From Casuarina equisetifolia (lineage: Eukaryota > Streptophyta > Magnoliopsida > Fagales > Casuarinaceae): DNA of 64,000 nucleotides. Positions within the stretch are counted from its first letter, which is position 1, and each line of letters starts with the position of its first letter. Below the pieces are notes generated by a model, which ran no database searches, was not told the DNA's origin, and was given only the letters and a program-made list of their open reading frames with translations. Where the stretch lies: NCBI GenBank assembly GCA_028551475.1, contig CM052354.1, positions 17,259,258 through 17,323,257 of the forward strand, given 5' to 3'. The position numbers and the translations under genes were made by a program. Shown here one piece after another: positions 47,217 through 58,452 of this stretch.

Positions 47217-49037
47217 AAAAAAGCTTTGAAAGATGCTAGCCATCTTACTGGATGGCATGTGGTTAGGTATAATCATCATAAATTACTAAACTAAACTTGA
47301 TCAATACTCTTATGGATTAGAATGATTAGTTCTATTGACTTGTGAAATTGAATTGGAATAATTTTTAATTTATGTCTATAGTCATTCTAATTCAATTTCT
47401 TTTTCTAGGCATGAAGCAATCATTGTTGAAGAGATTAGTCAAAAAATACTTGATGAGGTGAACTCACCCTTAAACGTCTTTCAAGGGCTGGTTGGAATCG
47501 ACTCCAAAGTCTCAAAAGTAATCTCCTTACTTTCTATAGGGTTTGATGATGTTCATTTCATAGGGATTTGTGGGATTGGAGGTATTGGGAAGACAACTTT
47601 GGCAAATATCATTTATGATCGAGTTTCTCCTATGTTTGAAAGAAGTTGTTTTGTTGCTGACTTAGAGAAGAAACTCAAAAGCATGGTGTAGTCCATTTAC
47701 AAACATAACTTGTTTGCGAGATCCAATGTGAAAGTGGCTTAAAGATATGGAATAGCCATAGAGGAATTGACATAATAGTGAGGTCAGTACGTAATAGAAA
47801 TGTTTTCATAGTTCTTGATGATGTTGATGAAGAAGACCAACTAAAAGTATTAGTAAGAAGTCATGCTTGGTTTAGTCGAGGAAGTAGAGTTGTTGTTACA
47901 AGTAGGGATCGTCACTTGTTAAATAAGTATGTTGATATTATTTATGAAATGACAGAATTAAGTAAGGATGAATCTTTAGAGTTATTTTGTTTGAAAGCCT
48001 TTAAGAAGAACCATCCTAAAGAAAACTATGTAAAATTGTCTGAGGATGTTGTGCATTATGTTCAAGGCCTTCCATTAGCTATTGAAGTTTTTGGATCCCA
48101 TTTATTTGGTAGGAAGATTGAAGCATGGGAAGCAGCCCGAAAACAACTAAAGAAAAACCTAAAGAAAGGCATTTTGGATAAACTTCAAATAATTTATGAT
48201 GGACTAGAGGATTCTCAAAAAAAGATTCTTTTTGGATATTGTTTGTATTTTTTATGGAAAATATGACAAAAAATTGAGATGTATCAATGAATATTTTGCC
48301 ATTGATATTGAAGACCTTAGGGATAAATGTCTTATAAAGGACTTGGGTGGAAGATTCAAGATGCATGATTTATTAAAGAAAATGGGTCAACAAATGGTCT
48401 ATCGTGAATGTCCAAGTGATCCTGGCAAGTGCAGTAGATTGTGGTGTTATGAAGATATAATGAATGTACTAAATTATAATACTGTAAGTAAACTAAATTA
48501 AATATGTTAGAAACGTATATTAGATACGTAGTTATTAAATTGTTTAATCAATATTTTTATGAGACTAATTTACGAATTCTTTATTTGTAGGGAACAAACA
48601 CAATTGAAGGTATTAATCTAGATCTACCACTCCACAAATTGGAGAAACTAAATCTTGAAGGATTTTCAAAAATGAAAAGATTGAAAATACTTGTGATTCA
48701 TAATGATCAACCTTTTCATGAATTTCATGCTTTAAAATGGTGTGGAGATCTTTCAAATTTCATGCTCAGCAATGAATTATGTTATTTGGAATGGGTTGGA
48801 TATCCTTTGGAAAATTTTCCAATCAATTTTCAAGCAAACAAGCTTTTGGTGTTGAAGATGCCTTACAGTTGCATCAAACAATTTAATGCATGGAAGGTAA
48901 GATTCTAGCATATGCAAATATATCTTCTTTTTCTTTTTCTCCTTATTTTACTTTGTCTTATACTTTTATATTTTAGTTTGTATAACTACTAATCTATTTG
49001 TTAATTATAGAATTTTGACAAATTAAAATCCATTGAG

Positions 49038-49952
49038 ATGGGTTACTCATGCAAGTTGATTGAGATACCAGACTTTAGTGAAATGTCAAACCTTATTGAA
49101 TTAGACCTTCAATATTGTAGAAGTTTGTCTATGGTCCACTTATCCCTTGGAAATTTGAAACGGCTTAAGAAATTGGATATAGAGGGTTATGATTATCTTA
49201 CCAAACTTCCAGATGAGATTAGCCTAGAGTCCCTTGAATATCTCAATCTTACTGGTTGTTTAAGGCTTGAAAAGTTTCCAAATGTTAATGGTAATATGAA
49301 ATCTTTGGAGTTTCTTGATTTAATTGGTACTACTATTAAGGAGTTGCCATTGTCATTTATGGGTTTTTCATCTCTTAAATATTTCAATTTATGTGGTAGC
49401 ATGAGGTATAGAGTACTTTTAGAGGAGGATGAAAATCTTAACATGAAACCCGATCAATTTTTAAAATATGAAGTTTTAGGAAGATCCAACTCTTACATCA
49501 CAATGCAAGAAATAAATGGTGGTGGTAGTAGTTCAAATCCCATTAGTTGCTTGCACTTCCATAATGTTTTCTCAAGTTTTAGCTCTTTGAAAAGACTAGA
49601 TATGAGTTATCGTAATTGGTCAAATGCAAATATTCCTTACGGACTTGATTATTTACCATCACTTGAGTATTTAGATCTATCTGGAAATAAGCTAACAAGA
49701 ATACCTTCAAGTGTCTTCCATCTTCACAAACTTAGGTCTCTTCACCTAAGAAGTTGTACCAACCTTGAAACATTGCAAAAACCTTCATTTTCACAATTAA
49801 ATAGTTTAGAAGTACTACATTTAGGTTATTGCAAGATGGTAGATGGAGCAATCCTTAGAGACTTAAGTTTTTTCCCTTCACTTAAGTGTTTAGATCTATG
49901 TGACAACAAATTTAAAAGATTGCCAGATTTGATCCAACTTTCTCGGCTTTGA
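49038..49952 (+). pseudogene. Main LRR exon of TNL relic 2
   Basis: 304 open codons with repeated LxxLxxLxLxxC/N units: LIEIPDFSEMSNLIELDLQY, LKRLKKLDIEGYDYL, SLEFLDLIGTTIKELPLSF, SLKRLDMSYRNWSNANIP and SLKCLDLCDNKFKRLPDL. This is the plant TIR-NBS-LRR repeat type that senses effectors or their effects. The frame is ended by TGA where SLRLDDCTELEALPKLP continues the repeats immediately after. Confidence 0.9.
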
Positions 49953-51174
49953 AGTCTTCGTTTGGATGACTGTACAGAACTTGAAGCATTGCCAAAATTA
50001 CCTTTAAGCTTACAAAGCTTATGGATTCCTAATTGTTTATCATTGAAAATTCCTTGGGTTGAAATGGATGGAGAGTTGAACAGTAATTTCACTGTGTGTG
50101 TCATCATTTTTGATTATGATGGTAGACCCTACCAACTATCTTCATATTCACACATTAGTTTATCATCCGTTAGGGGTTGGATGGTGAGTTTCTTTTTTTT
50201 CCTTTTATAATAAGGCTCAAATTCACTAAAATTAATGTTGTATCATAGATTATAATATTTCATTTTACATCTTATTCTTCTTTTTTTTATGTTTTTTATT
50301 GCATAGGTTAAACGTATCTACACTGTTGCCCCTGCATCAGTAGTTGAAATCCCAAAGTGGTTTGATTGGAGAATCACTAGCTCTTTTGGAACAATTGAAA
50401 GTTGCTTTCAAGTAGGTTGCCTTCAAAGGTGGCAGTCAGAATATTATGGTGGATTTTTTTTGTTAATTAATTATTGACTTGGGTTTCACACTTTTCAAGA
50501 AAAAAGAAAAAAACAAAAGGTCAATGAGTGTGATAAGTCAAATTATGGAATATTTGATGGCACTTTCTTTGTCATTTTCAATTTAATAAAGATGGAGCAA
50601 AAAATTCCTTTCTCCTTTGTGCCCCAAAAGCACCTTCCATTGGGCTAAATGCATTTTAGGCATGCATACCCCTTCAATGTTTCAAAGGGATACAGAAGTT
50701 AACAAATAGAAATGCCAGCATTAAGGCTTCAATTGAATCATTCAACTCAAATCTAGAGATTGAGTGTGGGATGCGTGTAGTAAATGAGGATGATTTTCTA
50801 GTGCTAGCTAAGGTGATAAGTGACATTTCACCATGTCCATTTGGATTTAGAAATTTGTGAAGATTTATTTGAAAGGTGTTTCATCATTTAGGGCTTTAAG
50901 CGTGAAAGATTAATTGTTAGAGTTTGCTTGGGTTTACTTCTAACTAGTTGGTTCAAAGATCAAATGGAGTTTTTGGATGGATGGATAAACCTTAAGGCTT
51001 TTAAGGCTTTAATTGCAACATCCGACCTAGAGTAAAACATCTAGCTTGTCTAATTCATGTAGTTTTTAAGTTCAATGAAGTTCTCAATAGCATTCCCTGA
51101 AATGCATAATAATTGAACTTTTGCAAGGTCTTTTTGTTGATTAGACATAGAAATTCGTGGTCCTATTCAAGGAA

Positions 51175-51310
51175 ATGTGGTGGTGTTTGCAATGGGCGAT
51201 AACTGGTTTCAAGACACATTATTAGGTGGTTTGATTACTATTAACACATTCTTATGCCTAATTTTTGGCTTACATTTTTATTTCTATAATAGATTTTATT
51301 TTTAAACTTC
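51175..51310 (+). pseudogene. MGDNWFQDT segment downstream of TNL relic 2
   Basis: An open frame reads DIEIRGPIQGNVVVFAMGDN, then WFQDTLLGGLITINTFL, ending in a hydrophobic stretch. A related segment (MGNNWFEDIFTDDLVAIDFF) is at 25.5 kb. The pairing with two TNL relics suggests a shared 3' part of this TNL subfamily or a neighbouring gene duplicated with it. Family not recognised. Confidence 0.35.
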
Positions 51311-51814
51311 ATATTTGGAAGAAGATGGTTGCATATTGAAATGTGCCTTAATGTAGGTTAAATAGTTTGCAAATAAATAAGATGCTACTTTGATTACTCA
51401 AAATGCATTTCAAGTTTTGTGGAAAGGGATAGAATAATGATATGTTCATGTGTTCTCCTCATTACTACTTCTTTCTCTCTATTATGTCATTTGGTTGTCA
51501 TTTTGATATGATGGTGAGTTCCTATGCTCTCCTAGGTACGTCTCACTCCATTGAAGGCCTTTAAAGTAAGGCCATATTGAAAACTTATATAACCATGGAA
51601 GGGCCATGTTGGAGAGAAACCATAGACTGCTATGGTTACTTGCTTAAAGGCATGAAGAAGCCATTCATCTTGTTTGTGTTGTTTACAATGTGAGTGGAGG
51701 CTCTAGGGCTGTTTGCTCAAATGTCACAGTGGCAGATGTAAAAACAATCTCCCAACACCTCATTGGAGTTACTACTTCATTAAATAGTTTTCTACTTTGT
51801 CTTTCCTTATGTAG

Positions 51815-51920
51815 GTTGAACTTGTGAGAAATTATTTGGTCAATTATTCAATGTCTCTTGCCATGAAATTTGGCTTATCTACCAACACTACTAACAAGCT
51901 TAGGAACAACTCTGCTAGAG
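51815..51920 (+). other. Orphan exon-like segment
   Basis: Acceptor CTTTCCTTATGTAG, then an open frame VELVRNYLVNYSMSLAMKF, GLSTNTTNKLRNNSAR, ending AG before GTAAGT. Splice borders are close to ideal on both sides. No family recognised and no partner exon identified; it could be a further 3' exon of the TNL or chance. Confidence 0.3.
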
Positions 51921-51999
51921 GTAAGTGTGGCTGTTTCTCGTTTATTTTATTATGTTAGGTTAATTCCTTCTTGGGACATCAAAATATAAACATAACAAA

Positions 52000-52748
52000 A
52001 GATGTTAGAAGCTAAGCAATAAATTTTAAATATTAGTAAGGTTGATGCATTTTGTTAAGACTTTTAGCAACTTTTAACTAGTTAAAAATTCAAAAAGTTG
52101 AGCCTTTAGTCTATTCAGTGAAATCCTAAATGCAAGTGTACATGTTGAACAAGTAATATAATGATGAGAATGAGTATCGTCCTATAGGGATTAGTATTAC
52201 CAATTTGACTAATTACTAACAATAAATTGGTTTTATAATTTATCTAGCTACTTATTAAGGTCAAAGATGTTCTAAAGTAATAATATGTGAAAACAATCAA
52301 TTTTAAATAACTTAATTAAATATGAAAATTATGTTAGAGCATTCAATTTCACCATAATTAGTATATATGAATTTCAATGATTAAATGCTTGTGAGAATAA
52401 CAATACTTATGTGATAGCAAAATTTCATAATTCACTCACTATCCTATGTATTGTATAGTGAATCTACTTAGTTCATTAACTCACTATATCTCTATACATG
52501 AATTAAGTAAACTACGTGCATTAAGATCTATGAACATTTCAGTTTACACTTAAAGCCATATAAATGACATGGTATATGTCTATCCACATGTAGTTTATGG
52601 TTATATGTTGTAAGAAGCATTTGCTTATCATCTTTGTTTGGTCTTAAATATGTACATCATATTAGTTAAATGATGATTAATCACTACAACACATTGAACA
52701 TCACAACATGCGACTCACATGAATATAATATCTTGCATAACATATTAA
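52000..52748. repeat. Fragment of an unclassified dispersed repeat
   Basis: The stretch AAATGCAAGTGTACATGTTG...GAGTATCGTCCTATAGGGAT followed by TTACTAACAATAAATTGG resembles a very common plant repeat (usually AAGTGTAC...ATCGTTCCCACGAGGA). The region 58.9-59.1 kb (CACCCCTAAACTTAGC...TCGCCCTCAAGCAAA) resembles another part of the same kind of repeat, so the gypsy element between them may have split it. Confidence 0.35.
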
Positions 52749-52849
52749 TGGTATCTAGAGCTACCAATCTGGCGCGCACCCAGCAACAAAAGGCTATGGG
52801 GGACTTTGCTGCCCACATCAAGCACCTAGAGGTGCAGGCGGCCGACATC

Positions 52850-54240
52850 TAACAAATGAAAGAGCAACAACTCCTCATCTTGCGAAAGCTTGAAGCTTTC
52901 TACCCATCACCCCCTCCCACAATCCTTGTAACCCTCCCCATCGCTTCTGCCTTTCCCCATTCTTGGACAGTCTCGAATGGCCCAAACCACTCGGTGCTCG
53001 TCCAGGATCTCGACAGCCTCCCCCCTTCACCCACCACCCCACCCAGTCCTAACACCTTTTCCCTGACCACCACTCCGCCCGCCACCACCAACCTTTCCGT
53101 TTCACTTCCCTTCACCATCCACTGCCCTATCCCGATGCCTTCCCTTACCCTTCAACCCCTAATTCCGACCAACACGACCTGCCCGCCACCTCACCCCCTT
53201 CCTGTTTTACCACCATAGACACTTTCCCTACCCTAGCCGCACCCAACCTCTAGCGCCCTTCTTGGACCCTCAAATTTGGGTCCCTCAACAAGACCGAGTC
53301 TCATGGCCTTATCCAAATCCAATTACCTAGGGCCCTCCACAAACCCTCCTAGGCCGCCTCCTTGGCCGAGTCTAGGCCCTTCTTGGCGCGGCCCGCCAGG
53401 CCCTGACAATTCCACAGGGCTAGGCTTGCCCCCGTCAAATTGGACTGCCCCCATTGGGCCATCCACTAGTCCACATGGGCCAGGTCCCAGCCCCCTTCCA
53501 CCTGGGCCGCCCACCCTAGGTCACCACCCTTATGCACCTGGGTTGGGCCCCCATACACTGGGGCCCCCAGCACCCCAGCCCTCTTTGCAACCCCCCGGCA
53601 TCAGTTGTCCAGACCCCTTGGGCTGGTTCTCAGTTTGCTAGGGCCCCCACTTCCACTGGCCCTCCGGTCGCCCCACCTAAGCCGTCCACCCCGACCGCCT
53701 AGGCCAGTCTTCCGATCCATAGGGCCCTTAACTCTACAGGCCTTCCTGTCGCCCCACCTGGGCCAGTCTTTCGAGCCCCTCATCTGCCTCACTTAGGCCC
53801 ACCGTCCCAGCCCCCTAAGTAGGGCCCCCTTCCATCGGGGCCCCCACGGCCACCACCCCACCTGGGCCGTTCACCCCGACAACCTAGGCCGATCTTTTAG
53901 TCCATGGGGCCCCCAGCTCCACAGGCCCCCTGTCTGCCCCACTTGGGTCAACTGCCCCCACCCCCTAGGCCATGCCCCCTTTTAATAGGGCCCCTATTGC
54001 CACTGGCCCCCTTGGGCCTCATAGCCCTACAACCCAGTAACCTGGGCCGTCTGAGACCTCTAGCCTAGCCTCAGCCCCCAGTTCTTATTGGCCTAGGCCC
54101 AACTTCCGCTGGGGCTCCTATGCCTACTAGCCCCCCCTCACCTTGGGGCCTAGAGCCCCAGCCCACTGGCCGACTCCATAGGGACCACCCCCTTACGGGC
54201 CTCCCTACCCATGGGGCCTAAGATCAGGATTTCTCAACAG
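52850..54240 (+). repeat. GC- and proline-rich gag region with degenerate ~80-100-bp tandem units
   Basis: GC-rich against AT-rich surroundings. It encodes Pro/Gly/Ser-rich peptides (PPSPTTPPSPNTFS, PGPSPLPPGPPTLG). From 53639 to about 54060, five loose units start TAGGGCCC near 53639, 53720, 53819, 53906 and 53979, and contain GTCGCCCCACCTGGGCC-type blocks. The usual retrotransposon gag core with its W..W motifs is not visible; only its end (LKEEVHVPITLAHPIDLD at ~54250) is. Confidence 0.75.
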
Positions 54241-54491
54241 CCTTTTTAGTAGGGCTTAAGGAAGAGGTGCATGTGCCTATCACCTTGGCCCACCCCATTG
54301 ATCTTGATGCTGCCTATTAGCAGGCACTGATGTATGAGAACCTAACGATGAGCCTTCATGGAGGTCATCACTCCTCTCCACCAGTGTAAAAACTTCCTCC
54401 ATGGCCTGCCCACGAGTGTGTTTGGGCTCCCCGACCCCTTCGTCAAGGGAATGGTGCGTGCTTATCCACTAAGTGCATCTCCCCAGCTCAT

Positions 54492-55211
54492 ATGACAGAC
54501 CATCGAGCCCAGGGCCTATGTTGTTATTACGATGATAAGTGGGATCAAAACCATATTTGTAAGAAGAAACAGTTATTTTTTATGTTGGATAAGGATGGGT
54601 TGGAGATTGAGCCTAACGCCGAGCTGTCATTAGTCCACCACTTAGAGGACGTGGATGTGCCACCAGATTTCGAAGAGGTACTTTCGATACATGCCATGGC
54701 CGATGGATGTTCTTCTAGCACCTTTCGTTTAGTAGCCTTATCTGGTACATCCCGCATTAATTTACTATTCAACACTAGGGCTACCCATAACTTTGTAAAT
54801 GAAAGTTTAGCCCGACAGTTAGGTTGTCAGTTGGAGGAGATTCACCCTTTTAGGGTTAAGATTGCAGGGGATCAACAGTTGCAAGGCCACTTATAATGTT
54901 GCCGATTTCCTTGGTGAACTCAAGGCCACCATTTTGAGATGACAGTTTACCTACTTCCTCTTGGTGAATGTGATGCAGTGTTGGGCATGCAGTGGGTTGC
55001 AGGCATCAACCCTATCAGTTTGGATGTCATCAACCACACCTTGACGATACATGTGGAGGGCCAACCTATGGTATTGCGTGGATCTTGTAGCAAGGGCGTT
55101 TCCTTAGTAGCCATGAATGGACCTAGTTTTTGCAAGTGGGTTGCTGACCACCCATATTGCATGGTTGCTCAGCTTATAACCAGTGAGCTAATGAGCAAGG
55201 ATGCGATATAG
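54492..55211 (+). pseudogene. Gypsy zinc knuckle and aspartic protease
   Basis: Frame 54492-54896: LCCYYDDKWDQNHICKK is a CCHC knuckle with the second Cys changed; LLFNTRATHNFVNESLARQL is the protease active-site region, with Asn where the catalytic Asp (DTGATHNF) is expected. Frame 54939-55211: LGECDAVLGMQWVAGINPIS is the second conserved block. The protease appears dead. Confidence 0.85.
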
Positions 55212-55359
55212 GACCCATAGAGGATAATAGGACTAATCCAGCCCCCTTAGTTACACCTCCGAGGTTAGCCACTCTACTAGCAGACTTCCCTGATGTGTTT
55301 GAAACTCCTAGTTAGCTGCCTCCACACTGAGAGTTTGATCACCATATCCCTTTATAAGA

Positions 55360-56160
55360 GGGGAGCACCCCAATCAACTTGCACCCTTATCGTTACCCTT
55401 TCGTCCAGAAGGTAAAGATCAAGAAGATGGTGGACGAAATGCTCTCATTAGGCATCATTCATAATAGCTCCAGCCTCTTTGCATCCCCAGTGTTGTTGGT
55501 CAAAAAACATGATTGGTAGTTGGCGCTTCTGTGTTGATTATAGGGCCTTGAATGCACTCACAGTGAAGGATAAGTTTCTCATTCCCATCATTGATGAGCT
55601 TCTCGATGAGCTCCATAGGGTTACCTAGATCTTAATGCTTGATTTGCGATCTGGCTATCATTAGGTACGGGTATTTCCACTAGATATCTCCAAGACAGCC
55701 TTCAGAACCCATTAAGGCCACTATGATGCCTTTTGGCTTGACCAATGCCCTAGCCACCTTTTAGGGCCTCATGAATCACCTCTTTCGACCACACCTCTAG
55801 AAGCTCATGCTCATCTTCTTTGATGATGGTCTACAGCCCCACTTGGGAAAGTCATGCCCACCATTTATGAGTGGTGTTACAAGTACTTCATGACAATCAA
55901 CTTTTTGCTAAACAAAGTAAGTGTGTTTTTATGCATCAGCAAGTGGAGTACTTGGGCCACATTATCTCAGGCCACGGAATAGAGGCAGATCCCAAGAAAG
56001 TGGCAGACATGTTGGCTTGGCCCCGATCGACCACACTTTGTAGATTGAGGGGTTTTTTGGGACTCACAAGATACTACTGGCGATTTGTCAAGGATTATGG
56101 TCAGATCAGTCGACCCTTGACCCAAATGCTGAACAAGGACAATTTCTAGTGGATAGAGGA
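55360..56160 (+). pseudogene. Gypsy reverse transcriptase
   Basis: The first part ([36 protein letters not shown]) is followed by frameshifted segments; the active-site region reads FFDDGLQ where FxDDIL is usual. Frame 55871-56149 has KCVFMHQQVEYLGHIISGHG, GIEADPKKVADMLAWP and GFLGLTRYYWRFVKDYG, classic gypsy RT end. Several stops. Confidence 0.88.
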
Positions 56161-56789
56161 GGCCATTCAGGCCTTTAAGTAGTTAAAACAAGTACTTAGT
56201 TCGACCCTCATCCTAGCCACTCCAGATTTCAGCAAGTCGTTTGTGGTCAAGATCGATGTTTGTTATGGGGAGTCAGATCAGTATTGATGTAAGAAGGCAA
56301 ACCTATTGCCTTCCTCAATAAGGTATTGGCCCCGAAGTACTTGAGACTCTTCACATATGAGAAGGATTTACTAACAGTAGTCATGGTTGTATAGAAATGG
56401 AGGTCTTACCTACTTGGGAACCACTTCATCATCCACACTGATCACAACAGCCTAAAACACTTGTTAGAATAGCATGTCTCTACATCAACGTAACATAACT
56501 GGCTCACCAAACTTCTAGGGTTTGACTATGAGATTCGCCATAAGAGAGGGACTGAGAACAAGGCTACAGATGCACTCTCACGGGTGACAACAGAACAAGA
56601 GGACTTTGAGCTACAAGGAATGACAATCTTACAACCCCGTTGGATCCAGGAGAAAGTATAAAGCTATAAGGATGATCCCGCCATACAAGACCTAATTGCC
56701 CAGTTAGTACTCGATGAGACATCCCACCTTGATTATAAGTTGGACAAGGGCGTTCTTCGGTTCAAGAGGAAGATTGTTATGGGGGCCAG

Positions 56790-57600
56790 TGGATTGGTAC
56801 GTGATCAAATAGTGCAACAATTTCATGATACAAGCATGGGAGGACACTCAGGGATCAGGGGAACACTTAAGAAGGTTTAACAACACTTCCATTGGCCCAG
56901 GATGAAACAGATGGTAGCCAGCTGGGTTGAGAAATGTGAAGTGTGCCAGTGGTATAAGACAGAGAGGGTGCCGATGCCCGGGTTGTTGCAGCCACTACCC
57001 GTGCCCAACCAAGCATGGTAGGACATATCCATGGACTTTGTGGAAGGCCTATCCCTAAGTGAGGGCAAAAATACTATTCTGGTAGTCGTGGATCGCTTCA
57101 CCAAATATAGCCACTTCATCAGAATCAGCCACCCATTCACTGTAGCCCAAATCGCCACCACTTTCATTAACGGGGTTGCAAAACTCCATGGGTTACCCAA
57201 CACCATTGTGAGTGATTGCGATCCCATCTTTATGAGTAAATTCTAGGAGGAAACCTTTAAAATATTGGGCATTAAACTCTTGAGAAGAACTTCTTACCAT
57301 CCCTAGACCGATGGGCAGACAAAATGAGTAAATCAGTGTTTGGAGCAATACTTGAGATGTACGAGTGGAGAACGGGCCCGAAAATGACACTCTTGGTTAC
57401 CCTTGGCAAAATGGTGGTATAATACCAACCATCACACAACCTTAGGAATGACCCCGTTTGAAGCACTTTATGGTTACAAACCACGCCATGCTCCGTATCA
57501 CAACTTTACCTACACAGGAGATACTGAGGTCGATGACTTTATGCAAGAGAGAGCTAACCAGTTAGAGCTAACTAGTTGGAGCTAATCAAGTCACACTTAC
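56790..57600 (+). pseudogene. Gypsy integrase
   Basis: Zinc-binding HHCC region: HDTSMGGHSGIRGTLKK, QHFHWPRM, CEVCQWYK. Catalytic core: SMDFVEGLSLSEGKNTILVV (first Asp), DRFTKYSHFI, NTIVSDCDPIFMSKF (second Asp, with Cys for the usual Arg), then SYHP*TDGQTK and LEQYLR (the Glu is at NQCLEQ). Interrupted by at least four TAG/TGA codons at former Trp/Gln/Arg positions. Confidence 0.88.
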
Positions 57601-57859
57601 ATAAAAGTCAAGCTCGGATGTTGTTTCATGCCAATCACAGGCGTTTGGAGAGACAAGTTGAGATCGGAGATTTAGTCTACTTGTAGGTACAGCCCTACCG
57701 TCAGTACACACTCTCGGGCCAACGAGATCACAAATTGGCCCCCCGTTACTATGGATCGTACATGATAACGGACCGCATTGGTGCGGTAGCTTACCGACTA
57801 GCACTGCCACCCGAAACTACCATCCACCCAATTTTTCATGTCTCGTAGCTCAAGAAGGC

Positions 57860-58085
57860 CATTGGCCAGCAGTGTAAACTTTATCCAAGGGTTCCCTTGT
57901 TGGATAGGGACAGTAGACTTTTGGTGGAGCCACAGAAGATACTCGCCCGACGCATGGCGAAGTGAGGAGATAAGCCGAGAACCAACTTATTGATCTAGTG
58001 GTCCAAGCATCCCAAGTGCAAACCTACTTGGGAAGATGTGGAATACATTCGCAGCCAGTTTCCCTCATTTTCACTTGACCCTTAA
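57860..58085 (+). pseudogene. Gypsy chromodomain
   Basis: Reads VPLLDRDSRLLVEPQKILAR, RMAK, then (after stops) NLLI, WSKHPKCKPTWEDVEYIRSQ, FPSFSLDP. The WSxxPxxxxTWEDxxxLxxxFP pattern is the chromodomain that directs chromovirus integration to particular chromatin. Confidence 0.8.
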
Positions 58086-58114
58086 GGACAAGGGTCGTTT
58101 GAAGATGGAAGGAT

Positions 58115-58452
58115 TGTTAGGATCTCACCTTTCCAGCCGACACGTGGCGAAGCAAGGGCTTAATGGGGAATTAACCAAGGGCAATTTTGGAAAAAGAAAT
58201 AGGAGAAGAGAAGAAATAGGTAGGCATGAGAGATGGGAAGGCATCAAAGATCAGAGAATGCTTCAAGGGTTTACTTTATGTGTATTTCTTGCTTTGTAGC
58301 CTAGATTTAGTTATTGTTGGTTGTTGAATTCATAGTTGTAATTGTGTTGTGAACAGGGAGAATCTTATGAATATAAGGGAGATGCTATCTGATTTTCCCT
58401 AGAATCCTTGTGTGATTTGGGTTCCTATTTAGAGACATCCCTAACCCTAACA
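58115..58452 (+). repeat. 3' LTR of the chromovirus element
   Basis: 338 bp beginning TGTTAGGATCTC and ending ACCCTAACA, so perfect TGTTAGG...CCCTAACA ends, directly after the polypurine tract. No matching copy upstream of the PBS was found. Confidence 0.85.

Larger units (their letters stand above)
46770..50880 (+). pseudogene. TNL disease-resistance gene relic 2 (TIR-NB-ARC-LRR-C-JID)
   Basis: Exons: 46770-47266 (TIR), 47409-48483 (NB-ARC), 48591-48896, 49011-50183 (LRRs), from 50307 (post-LRR). TIR has WIYDVFLSFYGEDTRKGF and the catalytic-region CLNELIEIM. P-loop is ICGIGGIGKTTLA, kinase-2 VFIVLDDVD, then SRGSRVVVTSRDRHLL, GLPLAIEV and KMHDLLKKMGQQ. About a dozen LRRs follow (SLEYLNLTGC, SLEYLDLSGNKLTRIP). 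Breaks: TAG for Trp at 47214-47216, a frameshift near 47680 with a TAA at about 47715, a frameshift near 48230, and TGA at about 49951. The C-JID-like tail continues brokenly to ~50.88 kb (ECGMRVVNEDDF). All motifs are well kept, so loss of function looks fairly recent. Confidence 0.92.
52749..58452 (+). mobile_element. Ty3/gypsy chromovirus-type element lacking a 5' LTR
   Basis: Plus-strand order: PBS (52749-52765), gag region, zinc knuckle (~54.52 kb), protease (~54.75 kb), RT (~55.36-56.1 kb), RNase H (~56.2-56.6 kb), integrase (~56.8-57.6 kb), chromodomain (~57.87-58.08 kb), polypurine tract (GGAAGGA) and 3' LTR (58115-58452). Integrase after RNase H plus a chromodomain place it in the chromoviruses. 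No copy of the 3' LTR is found before the PBS. TAG stops at former Trp and Gln codons are frequent. Confidence 0.88.

Noticed and set aside
53276-53796. Collagen-like Gly/Pro frames on both strands
   Set aside because: Produced by the GC-rich repeat in the gypsy gag region; not a separate collagen-like gene.
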